NCBI GenBank assembly: GCA_018676675.1
Contig: JABHEG010000374.1
Coordinates: 62,001-126,000, forward strand
Direction of reading: 5' to 3'
From: Lentisphaerota bacterium
GTDB taxonomy: Bacteria > Verrucomicrobiota > Lentisphaeria > Oligosphaerales > JABHEG01
DNA length: 64,000 nucleotides
Shown here: one piece after another, positions 51,569 through 60,298 of the stretch
Layout of the letters: the number at the start of each line of letters is the position of its first letter
Position numbering within the stretch: the stretch's first letter is position 1
Translations under genes and position numbers: made by a program
Notes under the pieces: generated by a model
The model's database searches: none
Told to the model about the DNA's origin: nothing
Seen by the model: only the letters and a program-made list of their open reading frames with translations

Positions 51569-51935
51569 GCTTGGCCGCCTGATCCTGTGGCCAAGCCACT
51601 TCTGTCGGAAACGTGCTCCTGGCTCCACCAGTGCGAGACCGTTGGGGGCCGAAATGCGTAACCGTCAAGCTGGCCAGGGGCTCGGCGTTCGACCGTAGCG
51701 CCGGTCTCTGGCCGGCGGCTGTTCTGGTACCGCGATCGCCAGGAACACCGCCCGGAGCGCGGCGCTACTTCCGGACACGCAGGCAGGCCCTCAGCTTAGC
51801 GGTTACCGGAATGCACATCCGGTCGTCCATCCCAGTGCCTGAACGGGGACCCGGGGCTCGCAGGCGACCGCTGGAATCCGCCAAGACAGGCGTTTCCGTC
51901 CGGGCGCTATCTTAACGCCACTTCCACCTCAGCGG
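51569..51935. other. Convergent gap with an inverted-repeat element (core 51695-51768)
   Basis: GTAGCGCCGGTCTCTGGCCG at 51695 and the arm GGAGCGCGGCGCTAC ending at 51768 pair at their ends. Inside, GGCGGCTGTTCTGG and CCAGGAACACCGCC form a second, imperfect stem around TACCGCGATCG. The rest of this 367-base gap between convergent stops holds no gene I can support. Confidence 0.65.
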
Positions 51936-54128
51936 TCACTCAAATCTGTAGATGTGCACCGCCAGTTTGCCGAAGCAATCGTGGAAAACGCCCCCTTTCA
52001 CGGGGATGTCTTGCTCAGCGACGGCACCTGCGTCAGGTCCGGCGGAACCTTCAGACAGCCGGTGCACTGTCTCAATCTTTACCCCCGCCATCCTGATCTC
52101 CGCATCAACGGTCTCTTCATGCGGGTTGACGACAAACAGGTAGCGCGTTCCCTCATGCTCACGCAGTGCCGCGTGCAGCATCGGTTTGGCCGGGGTCACG
52201 GTGGCTGACACACTGGGTTCGGGAGAGAGAATGACCGGGGCCAACCGCTTCATCTGCGCCCCAAGCATCTCTAACCCGGCCCACGTCTCAGGCCGCAGCT
52301 CGGGCAAATACCCAATGGTCACCCACGGCCACTTCCCCTGATCGGCCAGGTTCCTGTCGTGTTGCTGGACATCAAAGCGATAGTAGAAAAGGGCTTTGGC
52401 GCCATGCACGAGCGCCAAGTAGCCCATGCAGATTTCCTCGGCAGCCGTGGGAAGACGCCAGTGGACCTGCGGCCCGTCCTCGCTCCCGAAGGCCTGCGGA
52501 ACGATGTGCACAGGTTTATCTCCACCCATGGCGTCTTTCGCAAGCTCAGTCCATTCAACCACTTGCGACAACTCCCGATTGCCAACCGGATAGGGGTCAC
52601 ACATGAAGACATCGTGCGTGTCTCGGTAAGCCGCGAACTCAGCGGGTCGGCAGTACACCGTAAATGTGGGATGGTACGGATCGAGTTCCTGCATCAAGGC
52701 ATACAGACGTGCCAAGTCAGCCGGCGATGTGCCTTTACGCCCGAGGCTCGGCTCATCAATAAGATACCAGCCGAGCAGGGCGGGGTGGTCTTTCAGGGTT
52801 GCCACAGCCTCCCTCAGCCGCTCTTCGCCATCCTCCCTGAACCACAGAGCCGGGCTGTGCACGACAGCGCTCAATCCCACCCGACCGGCTTCGTCCAGGT
52901 AGTCCTTCAGGTGACCAGTCGCGCTGCTGTAGGTCAAGACGACCGAAAAGCCAGCATCCGCCACCCGCCGCAGGTGCTGAGTCGGCACGGAGTAGAATCC
53001 CACCGGGAAAAATGGCTTGCCGTTTCTCAAGGTGTTCAAGTCCGGACCAATCCTCACCTCGTTCGGATACGGACCATAGACACGCAGTGGCATCTGCTGT
53101 CGCGCCACGTTTCGTCCCTCGTGCTTGAGGTCTACGACCACGACATACTCCCCGATGCCCACACCTTCGGTCGACAGCATGAGCCGCATTTCCGACTCGC
53201 GCGTAGTCGCCGCCGTACTCTTTAGCGGCTTCTCGCCCTGGAATAGCGTGGCCGTTGCCTCGAGTTCCCACGGAGCGGGGGCGACCACGTTGATCCGGCA
53301 ACGAATCTCCACGCGTCCCAGGTCCTGAGTGGCATAGACGGCATTCCTGTATGACGGCGTCTCCATACGCGCCTCCAGAACCGGCGGCACAGTGAGGACC
53401 TCCTGGAAATACACCGTCCCGTCGGCTCGGTCCATGACCGAAAGCTCATAGCGACTTCCCACCACGGATGAGACCGGTAAGTCGACGTGGGCCGTCTGGT
53501 CGGTCTTCAACCGAAGTTGCTTGCTTGCAGGCCGTTCTTGTGGCTGCGACAGCCCCTTGGCCGCGCACACTAGCTCGGCGTCGATCCCGAGTCCGTTCGT
53601 GAGCGTAAGAACCACCGTGCGGCCATCCGGCAAACGCGTCAGTGCCCCGGGGCTGAGGATTGTCACATCGAGAGGGTTGTCGCTCTTCACGATCCCGATC
53701 CAGTCCAGGAACCACTCCGCACCGTCTTCGCTGCTGCGGCTGTTCAGCCAAATCCCCGAGACCTCATCGCCGCATTCACGCAGATCGACATACCGGGTTT
53801 GGAGCTCCTGAGGTCGCCAGTCCGCAACGATCCACCGCTTCTGCCATTGCCCATCGATCCTGAACTTGACGAAGATGCCGCCTTTGACGTTGCGGGCTCG
53901 GATGCCAAAGCAGGGAAAGTCAGCGATGGCCAGAGGAGCGAATTCCTGCTGGATGTTGCTAAGGTATCCATGCTCAAGGACATAATGCCCCTGCCCCTTC
54001 GTGATCTCCGGGCCGTACTTCGCCTGGGCAAACCCCTCCTGGGCAAACCTGAACTGCCAGCCGATTTGCTGCGCACAGGAAAATCGACAGCCACCGAAAA
54101 CAAGCAGTGAAACAACTAGAAGACGCAT
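51936..54128 (-). CDS. Secreted TIM-barrel glycoside-hydrolase-like protein
   Basis: 730 residues from the ATG at 54128. Signal peptide MRLLVVSLLVFGGCRFSCA, with a Cys that may make it a lipoprotein. Residues about 25-150 form a CBM-like sandwich (ECGDEVSGIWLNSRSSEDGA), then two immunoglobulin-like domains (150-350). The TIM barrel starts at RNGKPFFPVGFYSVPTQHLR, the entry used by GH2/GH5-like enzymes, and HPALLGWYLIDEPSLG contains a probable acid/base Glu. A C-terminal beta domain (AALREHEGTRYLFVVNPHEE) follows. I cannot assign a GH family. A promoter would lie in 54129-54315, which holds a dispersed repeat. Confidence 0.72.
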   Translation of the reverse strand: MRLLVVSLLVFGGCRFSCAQQIGWQFRFAQEGFAQAKYGPEITKGQGHYVLEHGYLSNIQQEFAPLAIADFPCFGIRARNVKGGIFVKFRIDGQWQKRWIVADWRPQELQTRYVDLRECGDEVSGIWLNSRSSEDGAEWFLDWIGIVKSDNPLDVTILSPGALTRLPDGRTVVLTLTNGLGIDAELVCAAKGLSQPQERPASKQLRLKTDQTAHVDLPVSSVVGSRYELSVMDRADGTVYFQEVLTVPPVLEARMETPSYRNAVYATQDLGRVEIRCRINVVAPAPWELEATATLFQGEKPLKSTAATTRESEMRLMLSTEGVGIGEYVVVVDLKHEGRNVARQQMPLRVYGPYPNEVRIGPDLNTLRNGKPFFPVGFYSVPTQHLRRVADAGFSVVLTYSSATGHLKDYLDEAGRVGLSAVVHSPALWFREDGEERLREAVATLKDHPALLGWYLIDEPSLGRKGTSPADLARLYALMQELDPYHPTFTVYCRPAEFAAYRDTHDVFMCDPYPVGNRELSQVVEWTELAKDAMGGDKPVHIVPQAFGSEDGPQVHWRLPTAAEEICMGYLALVHGAKALFYYRFDVQQHDRNLADQGKWPWVTIGYLPELRPETWAGLEMLGAQMKRLAPVILSPEPSVSATVTPAKPMLHAALREHEGTRYLFVVNPHEETVDAEIRMAGVKIETVHRLSEGSAGPDAGAVAEQDIPVKGGVFHDCFGKLAVHIYRFE

Positions 54129-54187
54129 GATTGAGCTCTTTCCCGGGTTTGTTCACGCCGTACCCGATTCCCATACTCAGCTCGTCT

Positions 54188-54270
54188 GTAACTTCACCGG
54201 CTGTCGAGTAGTGGGCACCGAAGTTACGCTGCTCAGATATGAGCGACAAAACAGCTGGCGAAGGCCAGAG
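54188..54270 (+). repeat. Dispersed repeat family 3, copy 2
   Basis: GTAACTTCACC and GAAGTTAC, 33 bases apart, are inverted, and are followed by GAGCGACAAAACAGCTGGCG then AAGGCCAG. The last block matches 16184-16250 (minus strand) with about four differences in 28 bases. Confidence 0.65.
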
Positions 54271-54315
54271 ATCGTCGACTGCCCCCTGCCACAGTGCCGA
54301 AGCAGGAAGGCCGGC

Positions 54316-55296
54316 TCAGTTGACCTTGAACGCCACTGTTGCCAGGCGTTCACCTTTGGTCACGTAGGGGTGATGGCCTGGCATAGCGACATCGCAGTTG
54401 GCCCGGGATGCACCGAAGACGCGCAGGTAACCATCAGTCGGTGCATGGATCTGGTGCACGCTGAGATCGATGTCCGAAAGTACGTGTCCCAGGAGCCGCC
54501 CCTCCACCACCGACTCGTACACGCCGCCGGGCGCCGTAACGAACAGGCCCGAACACGGCGCAGTGACGTCCACGCTCTCACATTCGTCGGAGAACAGCAC
54601 GGAGCGATGTCCTGCGCTTAGGCGACCGGGGAGCATGCCGAGCGCTTTTGCGAGATTCCTGATGAGCATCAGCCCATGTCTGACCTCATGCTCCAGCACG
54701 ACGTATTGCCCCGAGAATTCGTAGGTAATCCCGACTCGTCCGGTCGCACAGAAGTAGCCGCCGAGGGTACGGTCGTTGGGTGGCCTGATATCGACGAAAC
54801 GATGCCCCAGCTTTCCGGCCAATTCGCGTATTCCCGGCACATCCCGTACCAGGACGGCACCCGCCTTGTGCTTCTCCCAGCAGTGGAGGTCCAGTGCATG
54901 CGTGGCCTCGGCGCCGATCGCCTCGTAAATGGCACGCGCCAGTCGGGCCGTGTCGTTGCCGCTCTTTTCGCCCGACCACCAGTGGTTCATGTTGTGTCCA
55001 CGAGCATCGCCGTAGGGCTGTTCGGGCCGCATGCGGATGTGCGGGCGTCGTTCACGCACGGCCGGCAGGTTCACCATCGGCACAGCAAAGACTCTGCCGT
55101 TCGTGAGTCGCTCCGCCGCATCCTCGACAAAGCGGCGGATGGCTTCCGCGCCCTGGACCTCGTTTCCGTGCTGAGCTGCGGTGAGCAGCAGGCAGGGCCC
55201 GGCTGTTCCTGAGTCAACGCGCCATCCAGGAATTGTCACGGTCTGACCGGATCTCAGGTTGACGCGGATACGCTGCGTTTCCACTCTGTGTGCCAT
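54316..55296 (-). CDS. Succinylglutamate desuccinylase/aspartoacylase family protein
   Basis: 326 residues from the ATG at 55296, where AAGGAA lies five bases upstream (the frame is open to 55356). Zinc ligands of the M14-like family are present: His43 and Glu46 in TAAQHGNEVQG and His138 in ALDLHCWEK. GITYEFSG probably carries the catalytic Glu. The C-terminal half (CSGLFVTAPGGVYESVVEG, DGYLRVFGASRA) is the beta-barrel 'lid' domain. Members remove acyl or amide groups from amino acids or small peptides in the cytoplasm; substrate unknown. Transcribed toward the TIM-barrel hydrolase gene, 187 bases apart. Confidence 0.87.
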   Translation of the reverse strand: MAHRVETQRIRVNLRSGQTVTIPGWRVDSGTAGPCLLLTAAQHGNEVQGAEAIRRFVEDAAERLTNGRVFAVPMVNLPAVRERRPHIRMRPEQPYGDARGHNMNHWWSGEKSGNDTARLARAIYEAIGAEATHALDLHCWEKHKAGAVLVRDVPGIRELAGKLGHRFVDIRPPNDRTLGGYFCATGRVGITYEFSGQYVVLEHEVRHGLMLIRNLAKALGMLPGRLSAGHRSVLFSDECESVDVTAPCSGLFVTAPGGVYESVVEGRLLGHVLSDIDLSVHQIHAPTDGYLRVFGASRANCDVAMPGHHPYVTKGERLATVAFKVN

Positions 55297-55633
55297 GGGA
55301 ATTCCTTGTTGACTGCCCACATGTGGCAGAGCCCGCACTGGGGGCTTGGTGGCCAAGAGGCCAGACAGGCAATTGCCCTCCGATCACGGCGAGGAAGATA
55401 CGGCGGAGGGGAGACGATGCAAGGGATTCGGCCAGGGCTATGGTTAGATGCCCCCCGGAGGCGCCCGGAAGGGCACCGTCCACTCCTGACCCCGGAGACC
55501 AGCAAGCTCGGTGTTGTGGCCTTCGCCGTGCACTCACGCACTGACCAAAGTATGATGCCTTGATGTTCTGATGCGACGATGCTATCGTTCCCATACGGCC
55601 ACCGTTCATCTTAGGGCTTCCTCCGAGGGCAAA
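55297..55633. other. Divergent spacer upstream of vapBC
   Basis: 337 bases between the divergent aspartoacylase-like gene and vapB. It has a CCCTCCG/CGGAGGG inverted pair around 55376-55412 and a CCACATGTGG palindrome near 55317. No gene is supported. The vapBC promoter should lie close to 55560-55620. Confidence 0.4.
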
Positions 55634-55861
55634 ATGAGAACGACACTGACTATAGAGGACGACGTCCTGACGGTTGCGAAGTCAATGGCCTCTGCGAAAG
55701 GCGTTTCCGTGGGGAGGGTCATTTCCGATCTCGCCCGCAAAGGACTGCGCGGCAATCGGTCATACACTGAAACGGACGGTGAACTGCCAGTATTCGAGGT
55801 CCGCGAGGATGCCACTCCCATCACCCTGGAGGACGTCAAGAAGTGGGAAGATGAGCCATGA
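55634..55861 (+). CDS. vapB: VapB-type antitoxin (ribbon-helix-helix)
   Basis: 75 residues from the ATG at 55634; the longer open frame from 55571 has no ribosome binding site. The N-terminal MRTTLTIEDDVLTVAKSMAS with VSVGRVISDLARKGL fits a ribbon-helix-helix DNA-binding fold, and the acidic tail (EDATPITLEDVKKWEDE) would wrap the toxin. The family neutralises a PIN-domain RNase and represses its own promoter. The stop codon overlaps the vapC start in ATGA, so the pair is translationally coupled. Confidence 0.85.
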   Translation: MRTTLTIEDDVLTVAKSMASAKGVSVGRVISDLARKGLRGNRSYTETDGELPVFEVREDATPITLEDVKKWEDEP

Positions 55862-56298
55862 CTCCGTGCCTCCTGGACGTCAATGTACTGATTGCCTTGG
55901 TCTGGCCCTCCCACGTACACCATGGTCCCGCCCGCCGTTGGTTCGCAGAACACTCACCGGCAGGCTGGGCCACATGCCCGATCACACAGCTCGGCTTTGT
56001 CCGTGTCTCCTCCACCCCACGGATCATCCCTGAAGCGGTGTCACCGGCTCGGGCACACGAGGCACTGCGCCGGATGACCAAGCATAGGAACCACGTCTTC
56101 TGGGCTGAGGGCGTTGATCTGACACAGGACGGAAACGCTCCTCTAGAGCGTGTCATGGGGTGCCGACAAATTACCGATGCCTATCTCCTCTGCATGGCCC
56201 TGGCACACTCTGGGCGACTCGCCACCTTGGATCGGGGTATCTCCGCGCTTGTCCCCTCTGGAGCGCCGCCCGAATCTGTCGTTCAGATACCAGTCTGA
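55858..56298 (+). CDS. vapC: VapC-type PIN-domain ribonuclease toxin
   Basis: 146 residues. PIN-domain acidic residues are present: Asp7 in CLLDVNVLIAL, Asp107 in QITDAYLLCMA and Asp125 in LATLDRGI; the conserved Glu between them is less clear. VapC toxins are Mg-dependent RNases that cut tRNA or rRNA when freed from VapB. The subtype with an extended HHGPARRWF and GFVRVSS region is common in PVC and other environmental genomes. Overlaps vapB by four bases. The module stands alone between the aspartoacylase-like gene and the MBL nuclease gene. Confidence 0.9.
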   Translation: MTPCLLDVNVLIALVWPSHVHHGPARRWFAEHSPAGWATCPITQLGFVRVSSTPRIIPEAVSPARAHEALRRMTKHRNHVFWAEGVDLTQDGNAPLERVMGCRQITDAYLLCMALAHSGRLATLDRGISALVPSGAPPESVVQIPV

Positions 56299-56550
56299 CG
56301 AACATATCCCCCCTAAGCCAGCATTCCCTGGCTCGGCGTCATGCGCTATAGTTGCCAAACTGCCGGCCAGTGCCTGTTGACCGGCTCCTGCAGCGCAAAC
56401 CACCAGAGGTCGACATCATGAATGACGCGACATTTCCGGAACGCTTGGTGAACTACGCGATGACCACACCTCCCGACGCGATGCGCTCGTAGGCCGGCGT
56501 GCAACAACGCCTCGACCTGATCAGACGCAATCGAACTTGAAGGCTGAAGA

Positions 56551-57957
56551 ATGACACTAGCGATCACATTTCACGGTGCAGCCCGGAACGTCACCGGCTC
56601 CCGCTATCTCGTCGAGGCAGGAAACAGCAAGGCTCTGGTCGACTGTGGCCTCTATCAGGAGCGACACCTCCGGGAACGCAACTGGGACCCGTTCCCCATT
56701 CCGGCACGCGATCTTGATGCGGTCCTCCTGACGCACGCCCATCTCGACCACTGCGGCCTTCTTCCCAAACTGGTCCGGGAAGGCTTCTCCGGGAGCGTCC
56801 ACTGTACGCCGGCGAGTGCGGACATCGCGCGCATTGTCCTCCTGGACGCCGCCCACATCCAGGAAGAGGACGCCAAGTACAAACAACGGCGCCACCGGAA
56901 GGAACGACGGACTGCCCCCCGGCCAGTGGTCCCCCTATACACCACCAACGATGCGAATGCCGCTCTCAGACAACTGGCTCCTGCCCCCTATGGGAAACCA
57001 ATCGAGATCGCCCCGGGTATCGAGGCGACCTTCCGCGAAGCCGGCCACATCCTTGGCGCCAGTTCGGTCTGTCTGGCGCTGTCGGATGGGACGACTGCAC
57101 GGAGTGTGCGCTTCTCGGGCGACGTGGGACGTTGGGATGCCCCGATTCTGCGCGATCCGATCCAGGCCGGGAACACCGACTATGTGGTCGTCGAATCCAC
57201 CTACGGGAACCGGCACCATCGGGCGAATGACACGATCCCGGATCGACTCGCCGAAATCATCAACCGCACCTGCAAAGCCAATGGCAGTGTGGTCATCCCA
57301 AGCTTCGCTGTCGAGAGAGCCCAGGATCTCCTGTCCTACCTCAGCCATTTGCTCCATGATGGCCGAATCCCTTCTCTCCCCGTGTTCATTGACAGCCCCA
57401 TGGCGATACGAGTGACTGAGGTCTTCAGACACCATCCGGAGATGTTCGATGAGGAAGCACGGGAACTTCTCGAGAACGGTAAGCACCCGTGCGATTTCCC
57501 CGGATTGACGATGTGCCGAACGGCCCGAGAATCAAAGGCCATCAACCGACTCCGGACGCCGGCAATCATCATTGCGGGATCCGGCATGTGCACGGGAGGG
57601 CGCATCAAACACCATCTCGTTCATCACATCAGTCGGCCGGAGAGCACAGTGATGTTTGTCGGCTACCAGGCTCGGGGAACGCTGGGACGATACCTTCTGG
57701 AAGGACCTCGCGAAGTCCGCATCCACGGGCGCATGCATCCCGTGGAAGCACAGATCACCAAAATCAATGGCTTCTCAGCCCACGCGGATCAGGACGAGTT
57801 GATCCACTGGCTGTCCGGCATGACCTCGCCCCCTCGCCACGTATTCGTGACCCACGGGGAGCCGGACGCCGCCGAAGCGCTTGCCGCAGTCATTGTCCGG
57901 AAGAAGGGATGGAAGACGTCTGTCCCGAGCTACAAAGACAGAGTCGTCCTCGACTGA
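56551..57957 (+). CDS. MBL-fold/beta-CASP ribonuclease-like protein (CPSF-73/Ysh1 type)
   Basis: 468 residues. Metallo-beta-lactamase motifs in order: THAHLDHCG (His62, His64, Asp66, His67), EAGHILGASSV, VRFSGDVGRWD. The beta-CASP insertion follows (YVVVESTYGNRHH, VVIPSFAVERAQDLL, IIIAGSGMCTGGR), and KINGFSAHADQDEL supplies the C-terminal motif. The layout is that of bacterial YsH1/RNase J-like beta-CASP proteins, which process RNA; the absence of an RNase J C-terminal domain and the SGMCTGGR motif favour the CPSF-type group. Cytoplasmic. It follows vapC after about 250 bases, and its stop is 10 bases from the convergent GH43 stop. Ribosome binding site AAGG upstream is weak. Confidence 0.88.
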   Translation: MTLAITFHGAARNVTGSRYLVEAGNSKALVDCGLYQERHLRERNWDPFPIPARDLDAVLLTHAHLDHCGLLPKLVREGFSGSVHCTPASADIARIVLLDAAHIQEEDAKYKQRRHRKERRTAPRPVVPLYTTNDANAALRQLAPAPYGKPIEIAPGIEATFREAGHILGASSVCLALSDGTTARSVRFSGDVGRWDAPILRDPIQAGNTDYVVVESTYGNRHHRANDTIPDRLAEIINRTCKANGSVVIPSFAVERAQDLLSYLSHLLHDGRIPSLPVFIDSPMAIRVTEVFRHHPEMFDEEARELLENGKHPCDFPGLTMCRTARESKAINRLRTPAIIIAGSGMCTGGRIKHHLVHHISRPESTVMFVGYQARGTLGRYLLEGPREVRIHGRMHPVEAQITKINGFSAHADQDELIHWLSGMTSPPRHVFVTHGEPDAAEALAAVIVRKKGWKTSVPSYKDRVVLD

Positions 57958-57967
57958 GCGGCCTTCC

Positions 57968-59602
57968 TCACACCACACGCGGCCCATCGTGGTCATAGTG
58001 GAACCAATCCACGTCGATGTAACCCTCTTCGCACCGCTCGTTCCAGCAGAAGAACCCCAGGCGATCGCCGGTCCATTTCCCGAACGCCAGCGTGAAGACC
58101 GGTCCAAAGTCGGCGTAGGCCTCACCGTCAATGCTGTAGGCGAAGGCAGCCTGGTTGCCATCGTTCTCCGTACGGATCCACAAGTCATCCCCCACGAGTT
58201 CGGGCCCTTCGGTCAGTTCGCCGTTGGCGTTGAAGAAAAGACGTCGGGAACCACCCTCCCCTCCATGCACACCGATCAGGTGATACACACCGCCGAAACG
58301 CACGAACCCGGCTCGCTGTCCAGCCCGCATCCCCGACAGATCAAATCTCGCCTCCGCTTCACCTCGGGTTGTCCCCATGATGCGCTGACTGATCGTGTTG
58401 CAGGCTCCCCAGAAATCACCGTCTCCGACCGGGACGCTCGCCTTCAACCGCAGCCATCCCGGGCGTTCCGTCAATGACCAATGCGTGTCCCGCGGGTTGT
58501 GATTCCACTCCCACTGCACACCGAGCTCTGAACCACCGAACTCGTCACTGGTCGGCGGAGCAGCGATTGGGTGGCCCTGGATCGGTTTCCGGTGCTGCAG
58601 AACAGGTTCACCGATTCCATCGCCGTCGACATCCTCACCGATCATTGGCCAGCCGTCGATCCATTGCACAGGTTCAAGACACTGCGGGCGTCCCTGGAAA
58701 GGCGCCCCAATGTTCTGGATCAACTGATGCATGTACCACCACGAGCCATCGGGAGCCCGCATCAATCCCCCCTGGCTGCAACTGCGAATGACCCCGTTAC
58801 CGCGTTCCAGGACAACGCGTTTCTCATAGGGTCCGTAAATGCTGTCCGTGGTCGACCTAAGCACCATCTGCTTGCGATCGCCTTCATCAGCAGCGGGATC
58901 ATCCGGCCTGCGCGGATCAGGACGAAACCACTGCGCAAAGAGAATGTACCAACGCCCGTCGATCCTGTAGATCTTGGCTGCTTCCGCTCCCAACCCGGTG
59001 TGAATCACTGTCCCCTCATCCAGCAGCTCACGCCCATCCCAACTCATCTTGAACAGTCGAAGCTCGTTGCCATCTGGTCCCTTGCCGGCGTGGCACACCA
59101 GGTAGGCCTGTTCAGCCTCGTCATCCCAGTAGACCGCCGGGTCGGTCCAGTGCTCCCTGGCCAACATCAGATGAGGCTCACTCCAGGGCCCGAGAATGTC
59201 CGGGGCGCTGCTCATGTAAAGCCCATGCTGGTAGTCGATCTGGTAGCAGTACCAGATTCCTCCATGGCAGGCCAAGTCCCCAGCCCATACGCCGAACCTG
59301 TACCCAGCCATTCGGTTCCAGTTGTACTCGGGTGCCCAGGAGAGGGTTGGCCACACGTGCCCGATAGTCGCCCAGTTCACCATGTCTGTGGACTTGAGAA
59401 TGACCATCCCCGGTGCCATGTGCTGCTTGGAAGAAATCAGGTAATAGGTGTCACCCACCTGCTCGATAGCCACGTCAGGATAGTCAGCATTGAGAACCGG
59501 GTTGCGGTACGTGCCATCCCCCTGGTCCCCCCAGGAACCGGTTGCCGCCTGTTCCGGTGAGGACGCCCCGCCGCAGGCAACCGATTCGCGTTGCTCATCC
59601 AT
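57968..59602 (-). CDS. GH43-family glycoside hydrolase with C-terminal concanavalin domain
   Basis: 544 residues; ATG at 59602 with GGGAG seven bases upstream and an in-frame TGA just before, so the start is fixed. GH43 five-blade propeller: TYRNPVLNADYPDVAIEQVG holds the base Asp43, HWTDPAVYWDD the second Asp, and GLGAEAAKIYRIDG the acid Glu. The C-terminal third (SDEFGGSELGVQWEWNHN, AGFVRFGGVYHLIGVHG) is the GH43 C2/DUF1349-type sandwich. GH43 members are inverting arabinofuranosidases, xylosidases and galactosidases. No signal peptide is seen (MDEQRESVACGG), unlike most other hydrolases here, so it may act on imported oligosaccharides. Confidence 0.9.
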   Translation of the reverse strand: MDEQRESVACGGASSPEQAATGSWGDQGDGTYRNPVLNADYPDVAIEQVGDTYYLISSKQHMAPGMVILKSTDMVNWATIGHVWPTLSWAPEYNWNRMAGYRFGVWAGDLACHGGIWYCYQIDYQHGLYMSSAPDILGPWSEPHLMLAREHWTDPAVYWDDEAEQAYLVCHAGKGPDGNELRLFKMSWDGRELLDEGTVIHTGLGAEAAKIYRIDGRWYILFAQWFRPDPRRPDDPAADEGDRKQMVLRSTTDSIYGPYEKRVVLERGNGVIRSCSQGGLMRAPDGSWWYMHQLIQNIGAPFQGRPQCLEPVQWIDGWPMIGEDVDGDGIGEPVLQHRKPIQGHPIAAPPTSDEFGGSELGVQWEWNHNPRDTHWSLTERPGWLRLKASVPVGDGDFWGACNTISQRIMGTTRGEAEARFDLSGMRAGQRAGFVRFGGVYHLIGVHGGEGGSRRLFFNANGELTEGPELVGDDLWIRTENDGNQAAFAYSIDGEAYADFGPVFTLAFGKWTGDRLGFFCWNERCEEGYIDVDWFHYDHDGPRVV

Positions 59603-59695
59603 GTGTCATCTCCCGCTGATGCCATCCGTCTCTGTCTGCTCGAACACAGTATTATACTCCCCGATCCGGGAAGCTAGATCTTGCCCAGGGCGTAA

Positions 59696-59727
59696 ATGTG
59701 GATTATTATATGGATAGTTATCCACAT
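59696..59727. promoter_or_regulatory. Probable operator with perfect 8-bp arms upstream of the MazEF-like module
   Basis: ATGTGGAT at 59696-59703 and ATCCACAT at 59720-59727 form an inverted repeat with 16 bases between, 17 bases before the antitoxin start. It is AT-rich, and TTATCCACA (59718-59726) matches the DnaA-box consensus. Position fits autoregulation by the antitoxin. Confidence 0.55.
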
Positions 59728-59743
59728 CATGATAGGTATGGCG

Positions 59744-59977
59744 ATGAAGACTGTACAGATGACGCTCGACGAAGCACTGGTGGCTCAGGTGGACACGGCC
59801 GCGCGGAAGTTGCACACGTCCCGCTCGGGGTTCACCCGTGATGCATTGCGTCGGGCAATCCGCGACCTGCAGAGGCGGGAACTCGAGGAGAAGCACAGGA
59901 AGGGGTATGCCCGACTCCCTGTGGCTGAAGCTGAGTTCTCGGTGTGGGAAGAGGAGCAGGAGTGGGGTGAGTCATGA
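59744..59977 (+). CDS. MazE-like/ribbon-helix-helix antitoxin
   Basis: 77 residues from the ATG at 59744; the longer frame from 59696 runs through the operator palindrome. MKTVQMTLDEALVAQVDTAA with LHTSRSGFTRDALRRAIRDL is a ribbon-helix-helix DNA-binding fold, and the acidic tail (AEFSVWEEEQEWGES) should bind the toxin. Its stop overlaps the toxin start in ATGA. It probably represses its own promoter through the palindrome just upstream. Confidence 0.85.
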   Translation: MKTVQMTLDEALVAQVDTAARKLHTSRSGFTRDALRRAIRDLQRRELEEKHRKGYARLPVAEAEFSVWEEEQEWGES

Positions 59978-60285
59978 AACATGGCGACGTCCGATGGTAC
60001 AAATTCCGCCCACCGGACAAGCGTCGACCGGTTGTCATTCTCACCCGAGACTCTGTTCTGGACTACTTGGGGGAAGTCACGGTGGCCCCCGTGACGACCA
60101 CCATTCGTGACATACCCAGTGAAGTCCCGCTTGGTCCTGACGACGGCATGCCCCAGGAGTGTGCGGTCAACTGTGACCACGTCCAAACCGTGGCGAAGGG
60201 GAAAATTGGTCCCCTGGTAACCGCACTGTCCGCATCACAGATGCGTGCCGTCAGCCACGCTGTCCGCTTTGCCTTGGATCTCTGA
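59974..60285 (+). CDS. mazF: MazF/PemK-type mRNA interferase toxin
   Basis: 103 residues, the usual size. KHGDVRWYKFRPPDKRRPVV is the MazF entry strand, and TVAPVTTTIRDIPSEVPL and ECAVNCDHVQTVAKGKIG are the next conserved strands, including the Ser/Thr and Cys/Asp positions that line the RNA site. MazF toxins cut mRNA at short sequences when freed from the antitoxin. Overlaps the antitoxin gene by four bases; the next gene starts only 13 bases later, so it may be read through into the hydrolase gene. Confidence 0.92.
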   Translation: MKHGDVRWYKFRPPDKRRPVVILTRDSVLDYLGEVTVAPVTTTIRDIPSEVPLGPDDGMPQECAVNCDHVQTVAKGKIGPLVTALSASQMRAVSHAVRFALDL

Positions 60286-60298
60286 GCGAGGACGAATC

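Noticed and set aside
56418..56492. 24-codon open frame with an AGAGG-like ribosome binding site
   Set aside because: Too short, no recognisable features, and no conservation can be shown.
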